64,000 nucleotides of DNA from contig JAQOTA010000050.1 in NCBI GenBank assembly GCA_029532415.1, positions 1,922,001 through 1,986,000 on the forward strand. Direction: 5' to 3'. Positions 44,341 to 54,446 of the stretch are shown piece by piece (within the stretch, counting starts at the first letter, position 1; each line of letters starts with the position of its first letter). The notes under the pieces were generated by a model. That model was not told where the DNA came from. It did no database searches and was given only the letters and a program-made list of their open reading frames with translations. The stretch is from Marasmius tenuissimus (Eukaryota > Basidiomycota > Agaricomycetes > Agaricales > Marasmiaceae). The position numbers were made by a program, and so were the translations under genes.

Positions 44341-45280
44341 CCGAACGGTCTGGAATCGAGATCACCGATGGGGGTTTTGTGCCGCGAAGATAAATTAGAC
44401 TGAACCGTGTGGTCTCGCCAAGATGTGAATGTTTGAGAAAGTCATAGGACAGGAAGATCAATGGGAAACGCAAAGATAGAAAGACATAATGATTAAGTTC
44501 AGGCCTGGGCTCAGCTGCCTGAGAACAGCAGATCTGTGGTCACTGTCGATATCGGCCTGTTACACTTACTATCCCATTTACTGCTTGCACAACACTATCT
44601 CCCGATTGAAGGTTTCTACAGGACATTGGACCTGTCTCTAGAGACTTGGATCAAACTCATGTACTGTGGATTCAAGGGCGTATACATGGGTATATGTAGC
44701 TGGCCTGAAATAGCTACCAATAATGAGCCAATCCCTGCTTACAATCGATAGAAATAACGACAGACCTACGAAACAGTGACATCATGCTTCGTACTCTCTT
44801 CTCCTCCATACTCTTGCCCGCGAGCTGATGTTCCTCCTGTAGAATCTTCAGAGAAATCTCGTATCATGATTGGGAGCGGGCGGCGTGAGGATGGTAATCC
44901 CTTTGTCTCGAGCAACTTGGTTGGGCGCCGGACGGTAGGTTTCAATAGGCATCCGGATGTGGCTGTGAGATTGATTCAATTAATGCCAGTACACGCAGAA
45001 AAATTCGAGGTAAGCTTGAGAATACTGCAGGGTGAGTGAACAGAAGTGCCAAACGGAAAGGACACGCGTCACACGGGCTAGTTCTCTCCGAAACGCGAGA
45101 TGAGGAATCCATGCTCCTGCAAGTGCTTGACGTGCATTGATAGGGAGCCAGAACGCAAGTCTGACGAGGCACTGTGACTAGAGCAAGGTGTTGAAAAGAT
45201 GCAAGAAGAAAGGAACCATGCAGTTCATCGTGAAGAGGTACATTCACATTTGACTCTGAGATGACCAGAAAGAGTTACTC

Positions 45281-45296
45281 TAGGGTTAGGGTTAGG
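45281..45296 (+). repeat. Short interstitial telomere-like repeat
   Basis: TAGGGTTAGGGTTAGG, about two and a half units of the TTAGGG telomere motif used by basidiomycetes. Confidence 0.8.
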
Positions 45297-45640
45297 ACTA
45301 CCTACCGACATAAAAAAAAAGGAGCCCGCCTAGCCAGAGTGGCCGTGGCAGGACAGGAAAATATTGAGACGGTGCATGAGCTGAAGCCCATACAAACCGC
45401 AGACACCCTCTGAATGGACAAGGTCGCCGTGCTATGAAGGATCTCCACGGCCCATAAACCGCAGTTCGTGAAGGGGCTTGTGCCATCAAGGTAAGTATGA
45501 GTTGCCAATATGTCAACCGCTTGCTTTTATACCCACCAGTGCGCGCACGGACCATGTGGTGCACAAGGATGCAAGGTGAACGTCCTGGGCCTGAGTACAC
45601 CGTGTTACAAGCATGATGGTGGCAGATATTGGCAGCGAGT

Positions 45641-45744
45641 TAGACTCGAGACCCAGTCACTTCGTGGACCCTCGTACCTCGTGTCCACGCGGCGGTGAAG
45701 GGGAAGGGGCCCCACACCTGTTCGCGCACTGGGTCTCGAGTCTA
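45641..45744. mobile_element. 104-bp MITE with 9-bp target duplication (Mutator-like)
   Basis: A perfect 17-base terminal inverted repeat, TAGACTCGAGACCCAGT, spans 45641-45657 and in reverse 45728-45744. The nonamer GCAGCGAGT directly precedes (45632-45640) and follows (45745-45753) the element. Nine-base duplications are typical of Mutator-like transposons. The 70-base centre is GC-rich and non-coding. Confidence 0.85.
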
Positions 45745-45753
45745 GCAGCGAGT

Positions 45754-46406
45754 GTTCAACCACTTCAACGAGGCAGAAGATTCCGAATTCAAAAGTGTAC
45801 AATTGTCATTTTTTGGTGATTGTGATGTTGTATGTACTGTAGCGTTACAATAATGCAATAATCTATTAAAGAAAACCATGATGCTTTGAGTCGCAGAGAG
45901 AAGATAGCGTAGAGAAAAAACCCATAAAGAACAAACATTGCAAGTAAACCATGGAAGTCATTCCGGAGCACTGAACGCTGCCCGAGAGGAATCGAAACAG
46001 AAACGGAGAGAGTCCAACACACTAACCACACGCCACATCCCATTCCGTCCAAGAAATTACGGTCTCTTGGAGCAGCTCAACCTGCGCGAGACCCCGATGG
46101 CTCAGGCCCGCCTGACATCCAAATTCCAGCAACGCGACCAGAAACCCGCTCGTGAGGGATACAGCAGACACCGCGTACTCGATTATATGCTGTCCGGCGG
46201 GCCTGGCGTGTCATGCAGCTTCATGGGCAAGTCACAACCCATCGTGCGCACATCCAGTAATCGCCTATCACCTCTCGACAGTCCTGCTCCGGTAGTACCA
46301 GCGCCCATCCATATCCTGCCAATACCCTCCCGGACGAACACCTGGACGTCCACGTTGTCCTATTCCGTCCCTCTACAACCCAACTAGCATTCCCCAACGC
46401 TTAACT
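45754..46406. other. 3' flank of cyclin gene, no supported gene
   Basis: A plus-strand frame of 149 codons (45938-46387) ends 20 bp from the cyclin stop. It has no recognised motif and could be 3' UTR of a neighbour or chance. Confidence 0.4.
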
Positions 46407-48490
46407 CTAAAGGTTCACATTCATTCCGGCACTTCTCCTTCCGCCCCTCCAAACCCTCTCAGAATCCGGCGTCCGTTCAACATCGACCACCATATTACTC
46501 CCCACAGCCTCATCGTCAAATTCCATCGAATCCTCCTCCCTCTCGTCGTCACCCTCAACACCACCCTCTGAAGCACCCCTACCAGCTCTCCTGAGCACTG
46601 GACCTCTGCCCACCGGTACACCCGTCATCCTAGTAGCATCCTCAACTTCCACATCCCCAGCATCGCTCCTCTCCCCCTCGTCAAAACTCGAATCACCACA
46701 AACACTATCCCCACACGTACTCCCGCTCACACTACCCCCATTCGCCCCAGCTCGAATCGTCGGTTCATCGTCCGTTGTCCACCCTCCATCGGTCTCGGTC
46801 TCAGCCTCAGTCTCCGTATCGGCATCGGACTGCGAAGATACAGAATATACCGAAGCCGCATCGGACCCTCGGCGTGGCGTCTTCATCATCTGCTGAGTCT
46901 GGTACGTATACGTAGCGCTCGCGTTCATGCCGGCACCTGTATCACGTTGCATGCTTACACCGTCCATGGTGGCGTATGCCCCTGGGACTGTGGGCATCGG
47001 AACCGCGCCAGGGATTTTGCCACCGTAGGCGTCTATGGCTCCCATCGCTCTCATTCGCGAGCTCTGAGATTCTGTGGTTTCGGGATCGGAGGGATATTGG
47101 ACGAAAGAGGAAGTAGACGATTGCGGTGTAATATTGCCAGGCACCGCCGTGGATGAACCGGATGAAGAGTATGAGGCAACGGAGGAGGTTGAGGACGATG
47201 AAGGTGACGAGGGGGTCGGTGAAGGAGAACAGGGTTGGATCGATGGTCGTATGGTCGGATGTATACCTTTTGGTTGGGTTGGCGAGGTTGAGAACAGTAT
47301 GAGTTGCTCTGCATATCTCTGCATTTCGTCTGTAGGAATGACCAAATTGAAGTCATTGAGAAGCAAGAACTGTAGTTCGAGCTGGTTAAGTTCCGCTAGG
47401 GGTAGCCCTCCAACCTGTCAGAGTCAGAGCACGAGTCACGATCAGCGCCTGTTCAGAACAGGAGCCACTGTGTACTCACCTTTGCGTATCTCGAGTTCGT
47501 ATAAAATACATCACTGAAGAATTTGCTAGCCACCGTAACTCCAGCGATAACCAGACGATGAATGTTGTACGAATCGATCACGAATGTTCTCCCCGTCGCA
47601 TCAGCGCTCAGCTTGGACATACGATCGAAATATACGAGAAGTGATAGGAAGACTTCGTTCGTGGTTGGACAATACTTGAGTATCCTCAACAAGTAGGCCT
47701 CCAATGTAATTGTGGGTATATTTCGGGCGTGGAACGTCAGCGTAGAGGATGGAGTGGCGAGAGCGGTCCGGGATGCGGTGGTCAGGGTCCGCCAAAATGG
47801 CGCATGCTCTATCGAAGGAGAAGCTGGTGCATAAGAGGACATGTTTGAATGTGATTCCGCTAGCGAGACCGAGGATGAAGAGTCAAGCTTGTCATTTGCT
47901 GCTGCGATTTGAGAAAGAAGTGAGGCGAGAAGGCGGAGGAGGTCGCTCGAGGGATAGGAATGGATGTCGAATGTCTCGCTAACTACAGGAGTAGCAGTAA
48001 CGCTCTCCACTTTTGGTGAGCTTGTCGCTCTCGGCGACGTTGAGGTCTTCTGTGGTGATGCTATTTGAGCAACGGAAGGTTGCGGGGGTTGTGTCGGTTG
48101 TGGTTGTGGGTGTGATTGCTGTTGAGGCTGCTGCTGCTGTGAGCTGTAGGTGTGACGAGATGATGAGGGTGTCACTGCTGATGGCATGGAGGATGAAGAG
48201 GGGTGCCTGGACGTCGAGACTGGCGCTGCCGATGAGGACGAGGATGATGAGGATGGTTTCCGGTGTGTGGTCCTCTGACGAGGAATAGAAGATGAAGAAG
48301 CTCTATGCGCTATTTCAGACGACGGATCGTAAGGATGAGCTAGGGCAAGCATATCGAGTTGATTGTATGCAGTATTAGAGGGCGACGTGAGTGATGGCGA
48401 AGACGACGACAAGGAAGCGTTCAGCAATGTTGGCGACGTTGAGGAGAGAGGCAAAAAATTCCGGTAAACGAAAGACCCACCGCGAGTCAC
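46407..48490 (-). CDS. Pho80/PCL-type cyclin
   Basis: A cyclin partner of a Pho85-like kinase, controlling phosphate or glycogen responses or the cell cycle. Two exons (48490-47480 and 47414-46407) with one GTGAGT...CAG intron give 672 residues. The N-terminal 200 residues are Ser/Pro/Gln-rich and disordered. The cyclin box runs from S-S-D-L-L-R-L-L-A-S-L through I-P-T-I-T-L-E-A-Y-L-L-R-I-L-K-Y-C to V-A-S-K-F-F-S-D-V-F-Y-T-N-S-R-Y-A-K-V-G-G-L, continuing over the splice to E-L-N-Q-L-E-L-Q-F-L-L-L-N-D-F. This is the Pho80 subfamily signature. A long, acidic, low-complexity tail follows, which is longer than in yeast Pho80. Confidence 0.92.
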
Positions 48491-50011
48491 GTTTTGTCAC
48501 AGCGCTGTCACGCTCGCGTCACTCAATTCAGTTCTACTCCTCTTTCCTTATGCGAGCCTATACGAACCCGTTTCACCTTTAATCGCCTCAACACTCAAAC
48601 ACGGTCTTCGACACACGATCGTCTACTAGGGTCTGTCTCTAGGAAACTGCTTAAGCTATCCCTGCTCTCCAGAGTTATTTCTGACTTGACGTATTTTGTC
48701 CCGCGACTGGCACGTTCGTTCAAGGGTGACTGTATTGTACCTTTTCGGGTGCGGCAGTCACTGTTTTCTTGACGCAATGAGAGCGAAGCTTATGGAGCGC
48801 AGAATACATATCTATGTTGTACCATGAAGGACCGGGGCCTCTTTTCTCATCAGCCTATACCTCGTGGTCCAGGCCGAAGCACAAGGATTGCGTCTTCAAT
48901 GACGGAGAATGAGTGGGGACTACGACTGGGCGCCCATCGAATCCTCCGGTATATTCATTCAGAATCATTCCAGCCCTCCAGCCAAACGCTTTCCGGATCG
49001 GCACGTAGCTCACTACATAACACAATCTCTCGAACGTTTCTTGGAAGTTTACGCCAAGTAACATGATGATGGCAAAGTTCGGGTCAAAAGCGCCCAATCT
49101 TGCGAAGGTTTTGCCATTGCACTAAGGATTACTATCACGATTCCAACTAAAAGCTTACGACAGGTTCACATTGATTCACAAAAACGAAGGATACGCGCAA
49201 AGGCGAATACCATTCAACGAGTATCGCTTGAATCAAATACCCGGAGGGCTTTCACCAGTGTCGAACTCAGTACCGGGGCTGGCATGGGGAAATCCGAAAT
49301 ACGTTCCAGTTCATTAAAACCTAAAGGGAGACATGTAGCTGTCCAGAAACGGGAACATTCGATTGCATCAGGTTCGAGGTTGGTCTATACGGTCCGCCGA
49401 GACTTGCGGTATGTATGAGGATGGCACCTGGGTTCTCCAGTCGTTTGCAACTCAGGAACTGAATGGGGACCCGGGTAAACCTCACCCAAAATCTGAGGAC
49501 AATCAACTGGACAATGACAACCATGGTGCCATCACCACACAAAGCACGAGTGGACATCAAAGAGCCCGCCGTGGATGATGGCAGTGGTAGTGGTGAGAAC
49601 ACTAGATGTGTTTCCTTCAGCTTGGCTTCCTCCGCGTTCAGACTCAGAGAGTGTGAGAAAGAGCTTACAGAGTCATTCCGGCTTCGGATGTCCAGGATCG
49701 CGATGATCGAGGGGCGGATGTTCGAATACGAAAGTAAAACTCGCACAACAGATATTTCGTTTAAACCTTTGAGATTGATCTCCAGCAACAACGTCAACGC
49801 CTGGCCAGAAATGGAAGGAAAATCGCATACGCTTCCATTGCTAGTTTTCTCATAAATATATTGGAGAAATATGAGTAACGATGGTACGTATAAGGAAACT
49901 TAGAAACAGTTGGGCTGAGCTTTGCGGAAGCCATACAAGGTATACGCCTGCACTCTGATACATATTGGGTACAGGTCCGAACTAGAAGCCGCGAAAGAGT
50001 CTAATAGAGTC
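48491..50011. other. 1.5-kb intergenic region, no supported gene
   Basis: Short frames on both strands (for example 49321-49855) overlap each other and have no motif. The first part must carry the cyclin promoter. Confidence 0.5.
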
Positions 50012-52477
50012 CTACAAGGAAGGGGAGCCCTGTCCCTTTATCTGAGAACGGATAAACGTGAGGGCACTACAAAAAGCTGACGCTACGTCCTCCGGCTTCG
50101 ACATCCAACTCTGCGTCGCCGTGTCACCCTTCTGGGTGGTTATTTTCTCAAGAAGCATTTTGGCAAGCTCCTTCACGACAGGCGCAGCGTTAGCTGCATG
50201 GGTGGACAGCAACTCTAGGATGTGGCTAGCAGCACTCAGAATGCTTCTTTTTTTGGATGTGCTGGGGACAGCCCTTACGTAGAAGAACTTCACCTGCACC
50301 GGGGAGAAGTTGAAAAACACGTCTTGGGGATCCAACTCGATCCAAAGAAAGCCGCGGAGGACAAGGGTTTCCATATGCTCCAGGAATTGCTCTGCTAGCA
50401 GTAGAGGCATACGCTCGTTTGGGTAATGCGGGTTTGGGTAATGCGGAATGCCCTGCATCGGATCCCCGGGGTAGGAGGTGATTACTACGCACCGGTGGGC
50501 CAGCACCTTGTGATCGGCGTGAAACAGCTTTGGAACCACGCGGGTTCCCTGAAGCTGCTCAATGAAGCTTCCGTGCTCCTGGGATACGATTTGAGCCCAG
50601 GCTTCTGGTGATTCATCACGCGTCAAGTACAGATAGCCCTTCTGCGAGGTACCAATCAGTACAAAGTTTTAAGTTTGAAGGGCGCAACGACTCACCTTGG
50701 AGTCCCACTGGCCATTGGCCACAACGCGCTGGACGATGTCCGGAAATTTGGACTCAAAGTCAGACCATGGATGTATTTCCATGATGTGTGGTGTCTCCAA
50801 CGCCTCCTGGGCTTCCTCCTCAATCTCATCGTCCTCCAGGTCATCCTCCAGGTCATCCTCCAGGGCCTCCTCCAGGTTCTCCAGGTCCTCCTCTAGAACC
50901 TCGTCTTCCTCCTTGTCATTGTCGTCATTGTTGTAACGGATAGAGCCGATCCCGCTGTTCTCAGCGAAGTGGATAACCGTAGGCTGAGGAATAATCTCGA
51001 TGACGGCCGTTTCGCCATGGGAAACAGTGATCCTACAACCGGATCCGTTGCAGACGACAGGAAGCTGAGCACGCGTCGCGTAACGCCCTGCTTTGGCTCT
51101 CCTGGAATGAGTTTCGGTTGAAATTTCAAAGTGGCTGACTCGTGGTGATTTTACGCTCCAACCTGATTCCTGACGCTGGGAATCATCGTCATCCGTCGTC
51201 CTCTTCTTCCCTCCAGACGGGGGTTGTAGGTCTAGTGAAGCGGGTGCTTCAAGCCGTTGGAGACAGGTCTGCAGGCAAGCTTTCATGTTGATCGCAGCTT
51301 CCGAGAACCGTTCTCGAAGTGCGCTGCTGAGAACTCCGAAGTTTTTGTGCAACACAAGGGTGATCAACTGGACCAACTGGACCTTGCCCTCCAGACCGGT
51401 GAACTTCTTTTTGATAGAGACTATGCTCGTTGACTGATTCTGATAACATCTCGTGAATAATCAAAGACGCGTTGATCTGATGGCGCGACTTACCCCTTGC
51501 GCCGTTTGACGGAAGCGTAGCACCGTCGCCCATGAATGATGAGACCTCTCCGGGGTGCGTCGAGGCAGCCACAGGCACAGGACACAGAGGTTCTTCACCA
51601 GGGCAGCCTTTTCATCCTCCTCCGCAAGCTGGTAGGCCCAGTTCATCCTTCTGTACCCATGCAGAATACTCTTGACGAGGTCCTCCTTTTTGTCACGCTC
51701 AACCGTCAAGATTGCGAAAGGGCAGGAGGCGGTGGTATTGTACGCAACGCTGTAGGTTGTTTTGTAATGCCACAGCGACAGCCTGGATTGACGTTCGCTT
51801 GCCAGTACCAGGGACGGGTACAGATAGCTTTCCTCTCTGGATGTTAGTGATGAGTAACTATGCCGGAAAGTAACGGGAGTGGTACGCACCCAGGGCAGGT
51901 ATACTCGTTGTGGGCTGAATCTCGAACCCACTCAACCAGAAACGACTCCAAAAGTCTGAATGGCAAGTCGCTCGTCTCGGGATCTGCCAACAAGGAATGG
52001 AGGTGGAGCGTAGTTTTACACGAAGGTGCTTGCCGGCGTTCCGGTGCAATTCCGAAGATAAAGGAATCTGTGACTGCCGACGTTTTCTCTGACAGATAGA
52101 TGTTCAGCCACTTTCTGAAGCATTGGTCGTGGGACGTGCCCTAGATTTGTAGTTAGAACTTCTGTAGCAACCTGCAAAGGCGAACATTGACAACACACCG
52201 GCTCGGACTCGGGTACTAGAACTGGCTTAAGCGACAACTCCTTGGACCACTCATCGCCACCGTATTCTTGCCTCGCTTCAATAAGTTTTTGAACGTCCTC
52301 CTCCTGAAAATTTGAGACGTCAGAAACCAGAAGATGCGAGCAATCCTTTAGTTGTGCGTTCGAGTCCAGTTTGTGCTCAACGACTTTGGCCAGCTCCTCC
52401 TCATATTGTGTGTAGCTAATGGTTGAGAGATGTCCAAGGGGTTGGCCGTTCACTGTGCTGACCATAAGCTTCAACAA
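50012..52477 (-). CDS. Large hypothetical protein with a degenerate kinase-like C-terminus
   Basis: Spliced from about seven exons. The N-terminal part reads Q-C-F-R-K-W-L-N-I-Y-L-S-E-K after an intron near 52143-52190, and continues with H-S-L-L-A-D-P-E-T-S-D and F-L-V-E-W-V-R-D. A middle segment has an acidic run of E/D residues (50820-50940). The C-terminal part looks like a kinase fold: a hinge-like R-C-V-V-I-T-S-Y-P-G-D-P-M, then L-R-G-F-L-W-I-E-L-D-P-Q-D-V-F-F-N in the place of a catalytic loop. There H-R-D is replaced by W-I-E and the following Asn by Asp, so phosphotransfer is unlikely. I do not recognise the family beyond this. It stands alone between non-coding stretches and mobile elements. 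Confidence 0.6.
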
Positions 52478-53523
52478 CGCAAGAGGCAGGAATCGGAGAG
52501 CGAGACCCAGTGGGACAGGTGCCAGTGGAGGGCGAAGATAGCCTGGTGCCCGGGGAGGGGGGTACCGTCGTGCTCGGCTAATTTCAGACTCCGCTCTCAG
52601 GCGCTCAATGTAGCGCTCAGTACTACTGCTCAGTGACCGCCCCGGCTTGATCAGCTTACTGTGTTTTCAGTATCAGAGTGTAGTGCTCGAATGTAAAGCT
52701 TCAGAGACTCGTCAAGATGACAGGAGGGTCACGGCGGCTCCGTAGGTAACATGCACGACAGATGAAGACAGATGAATGTATCGGCGCAGCTACTGGAGGC
52801 TTTCTTTCTGTTTTCTAAGTTGTTGGTTGAAATCGCTTTCATCAAAGAGTACTTCATTGACGATACGGAAACGGAAAGTAATGTTTTCGTGGCTTTTGCG
52901 ATTGGTAGAGAGGTTCATTGATAAGATGTACTATCTTGTCAATATCGTTACTGAGCGCTGCATTGAGCACCTGAGGGCGGAGTTTGAATTTAGCCGAGCA
53001 CGACGGTACCCCCCCTCCCCGGGTACCAGGCTGTAATACGACAGAACGACTTATCTTCTGTGTTAGTATTACAGACGGCTAGCCAGGCTATGATCCCGAA
53101 TGATCTGGTCGCCTGGTCACGTGGGAGGTTGACCCGAAAAAATCGCAAAGTCCTTAAGGCTTAAAGCTTAAAGCTTGAAGACTCCCCCGCTACACAACTA
53201 GCTGAGATTTGAGGCCAGGTCCCCGAGCTCTGCCAAGTACCTCAAGGGTCGCATAACCTTCGCCTCGGCTATGGTGGAGACTGTTAGGCCGTGAATTGAA
53301 ACGCCCCATTCAACCCACCCTTACTTAGCTGTTCGCCGTTCGGGTCGCGGGCTGGGGTCCGGCCCGCTCTGCCAAAATATGGATCTTCGATCGACCGGAG
53401 GCTCCGAAACTGGACCTACGGTCCATATTTTGGCGGGTGCCCCTGTCAACCTCAGCCCCGACAGGCCCCGACCCGGTACCGAGCAGGCCCCAAGTTAGGG
53501 TTATGTACTAGCGACCCTAGTAT
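52478..53523. other. Intergenic, GC-rich palindrome, no supported gene
   Basis: No coding signal. Includes a 13-base inverted repeat described separately and the left target duplication (53515-53523) of the foldback element. Confidence 0.5.
53371..53434. repeat. 13-base inverted repeat around a short loop
   Basis: GCCAAAATATGGA at 53371-53383 and its reverse complement at 53422-53434 can form a stem with a 38-base loop; flanks are GC-rich and only weakly symmetrical. Possibly an old transposon remnant. Confidence 0.5.
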
Positions 53524-54090
53524 CAGACTCCTTCCCATTCGCCTTCGGACAGTTAAAAACCAGCCGAGGTTGAGTTCGAGTGATAGCTAGAATTTGAGTG
53601 TTTTTTTGTATTACGTGTTTGTGCTTACTATACTTTGCTGGTTTTTTCTTAACTGTCCTACGGCGACTGGCATAAAATACAAGCGCCGTTTGGGCATTGT
53701 TTGGCTACCTCATTAGCGCCCGAAGCCCTCAATCAATTCAACCGCTGTTTTAGCCTGTGCTGCTCATTGTTTGAGGACATCTTTGACCTTAGAAAAATGA
53801 GTACTGAAACTTAGAGTTGGCATGTTTGATTTTATTGCCATTTTGTGGATCCTTGCAAAGGAATTCCTGCACTTGTCACCAGTAGGAATTGTCGGCGCTA
53901 ATGAGATAGCCAAACAATGCCCAAACGGCGCTTGTATTTTATGCCAGTCGCCGTAGGACAGTTAAGAAAAAACCAGCAAAGTATAGTAAGCACAAACACG
54001 TAATACAAAAAAACACTCAAATTCTAGCTATCACTCGAACTCAACCTCGGCTGGTTTTTAACTGTCCGAAGGCGAATGGGAAGGAGTCTG
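53524..54090. mobile_element. 567-bp foldback element with 197-bp arms (Mutator-like)
   Basis: Arms 53524-53720 and 53894-54090 are reverse complements with a single mismatch, enclosing a 173-bp unique centre. They start CAGACTCCTTCCC. The nonamer CCCTAGTAT flanks both ends (53515-53523 and 54091-54099), a 9-bp target duplication. Each arm also contains a smaller inverted repeat (ACAGTT near its outer end against AACTGT further in). There is no open frame, so it depends on a transposase elsewhere. Confidence 0.93.
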
Positions 54091-54446
54091 CCCTAGTATG
54101 TACACTGCCCTCGAGGTCGAGGAAGATAAGAATGTCACCGCTTGAACATCTCCTCGGCAACATGACCTCTGACTTCATACGGTGGTTGGCCCCAGTCGAG
54201 GTTCTTCCGCCACGGCGTTAAGACGGACACATACACACCGCCACGAGGACGCCCTACAGCCAATCGAACCCACTCCCCTTTTTTGCTGACGCCAAAAATG
54301 CCATGTGCGAGTACTATCTATCACCGTAAGTAAGTAATACAAAATCGTAAGTATATCCACCAGCTTTTCCCAAGCTTATGATACAGCAATACCTATTATC
54401 CGTCCGTGTATGATAATCGTAAGTTTTGACGTGCGTCGAGGCGCAA

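Larger units (their letters stand above)
44248..45640. other. Intergenic, no supported gene
   Basis: About 1.4 kb upstream of the P450. Frames at 44776-45039 and 44942-45247 show no motif. Holds the P450 promoter and a telomere-like repeat. Confidence 0.5.

Noticed and set aside
45938..46387. 149-codon plus-strand frame next to the cyclin gene
   Set aside because: No motif, no splice support and no promoter features; likely chance.
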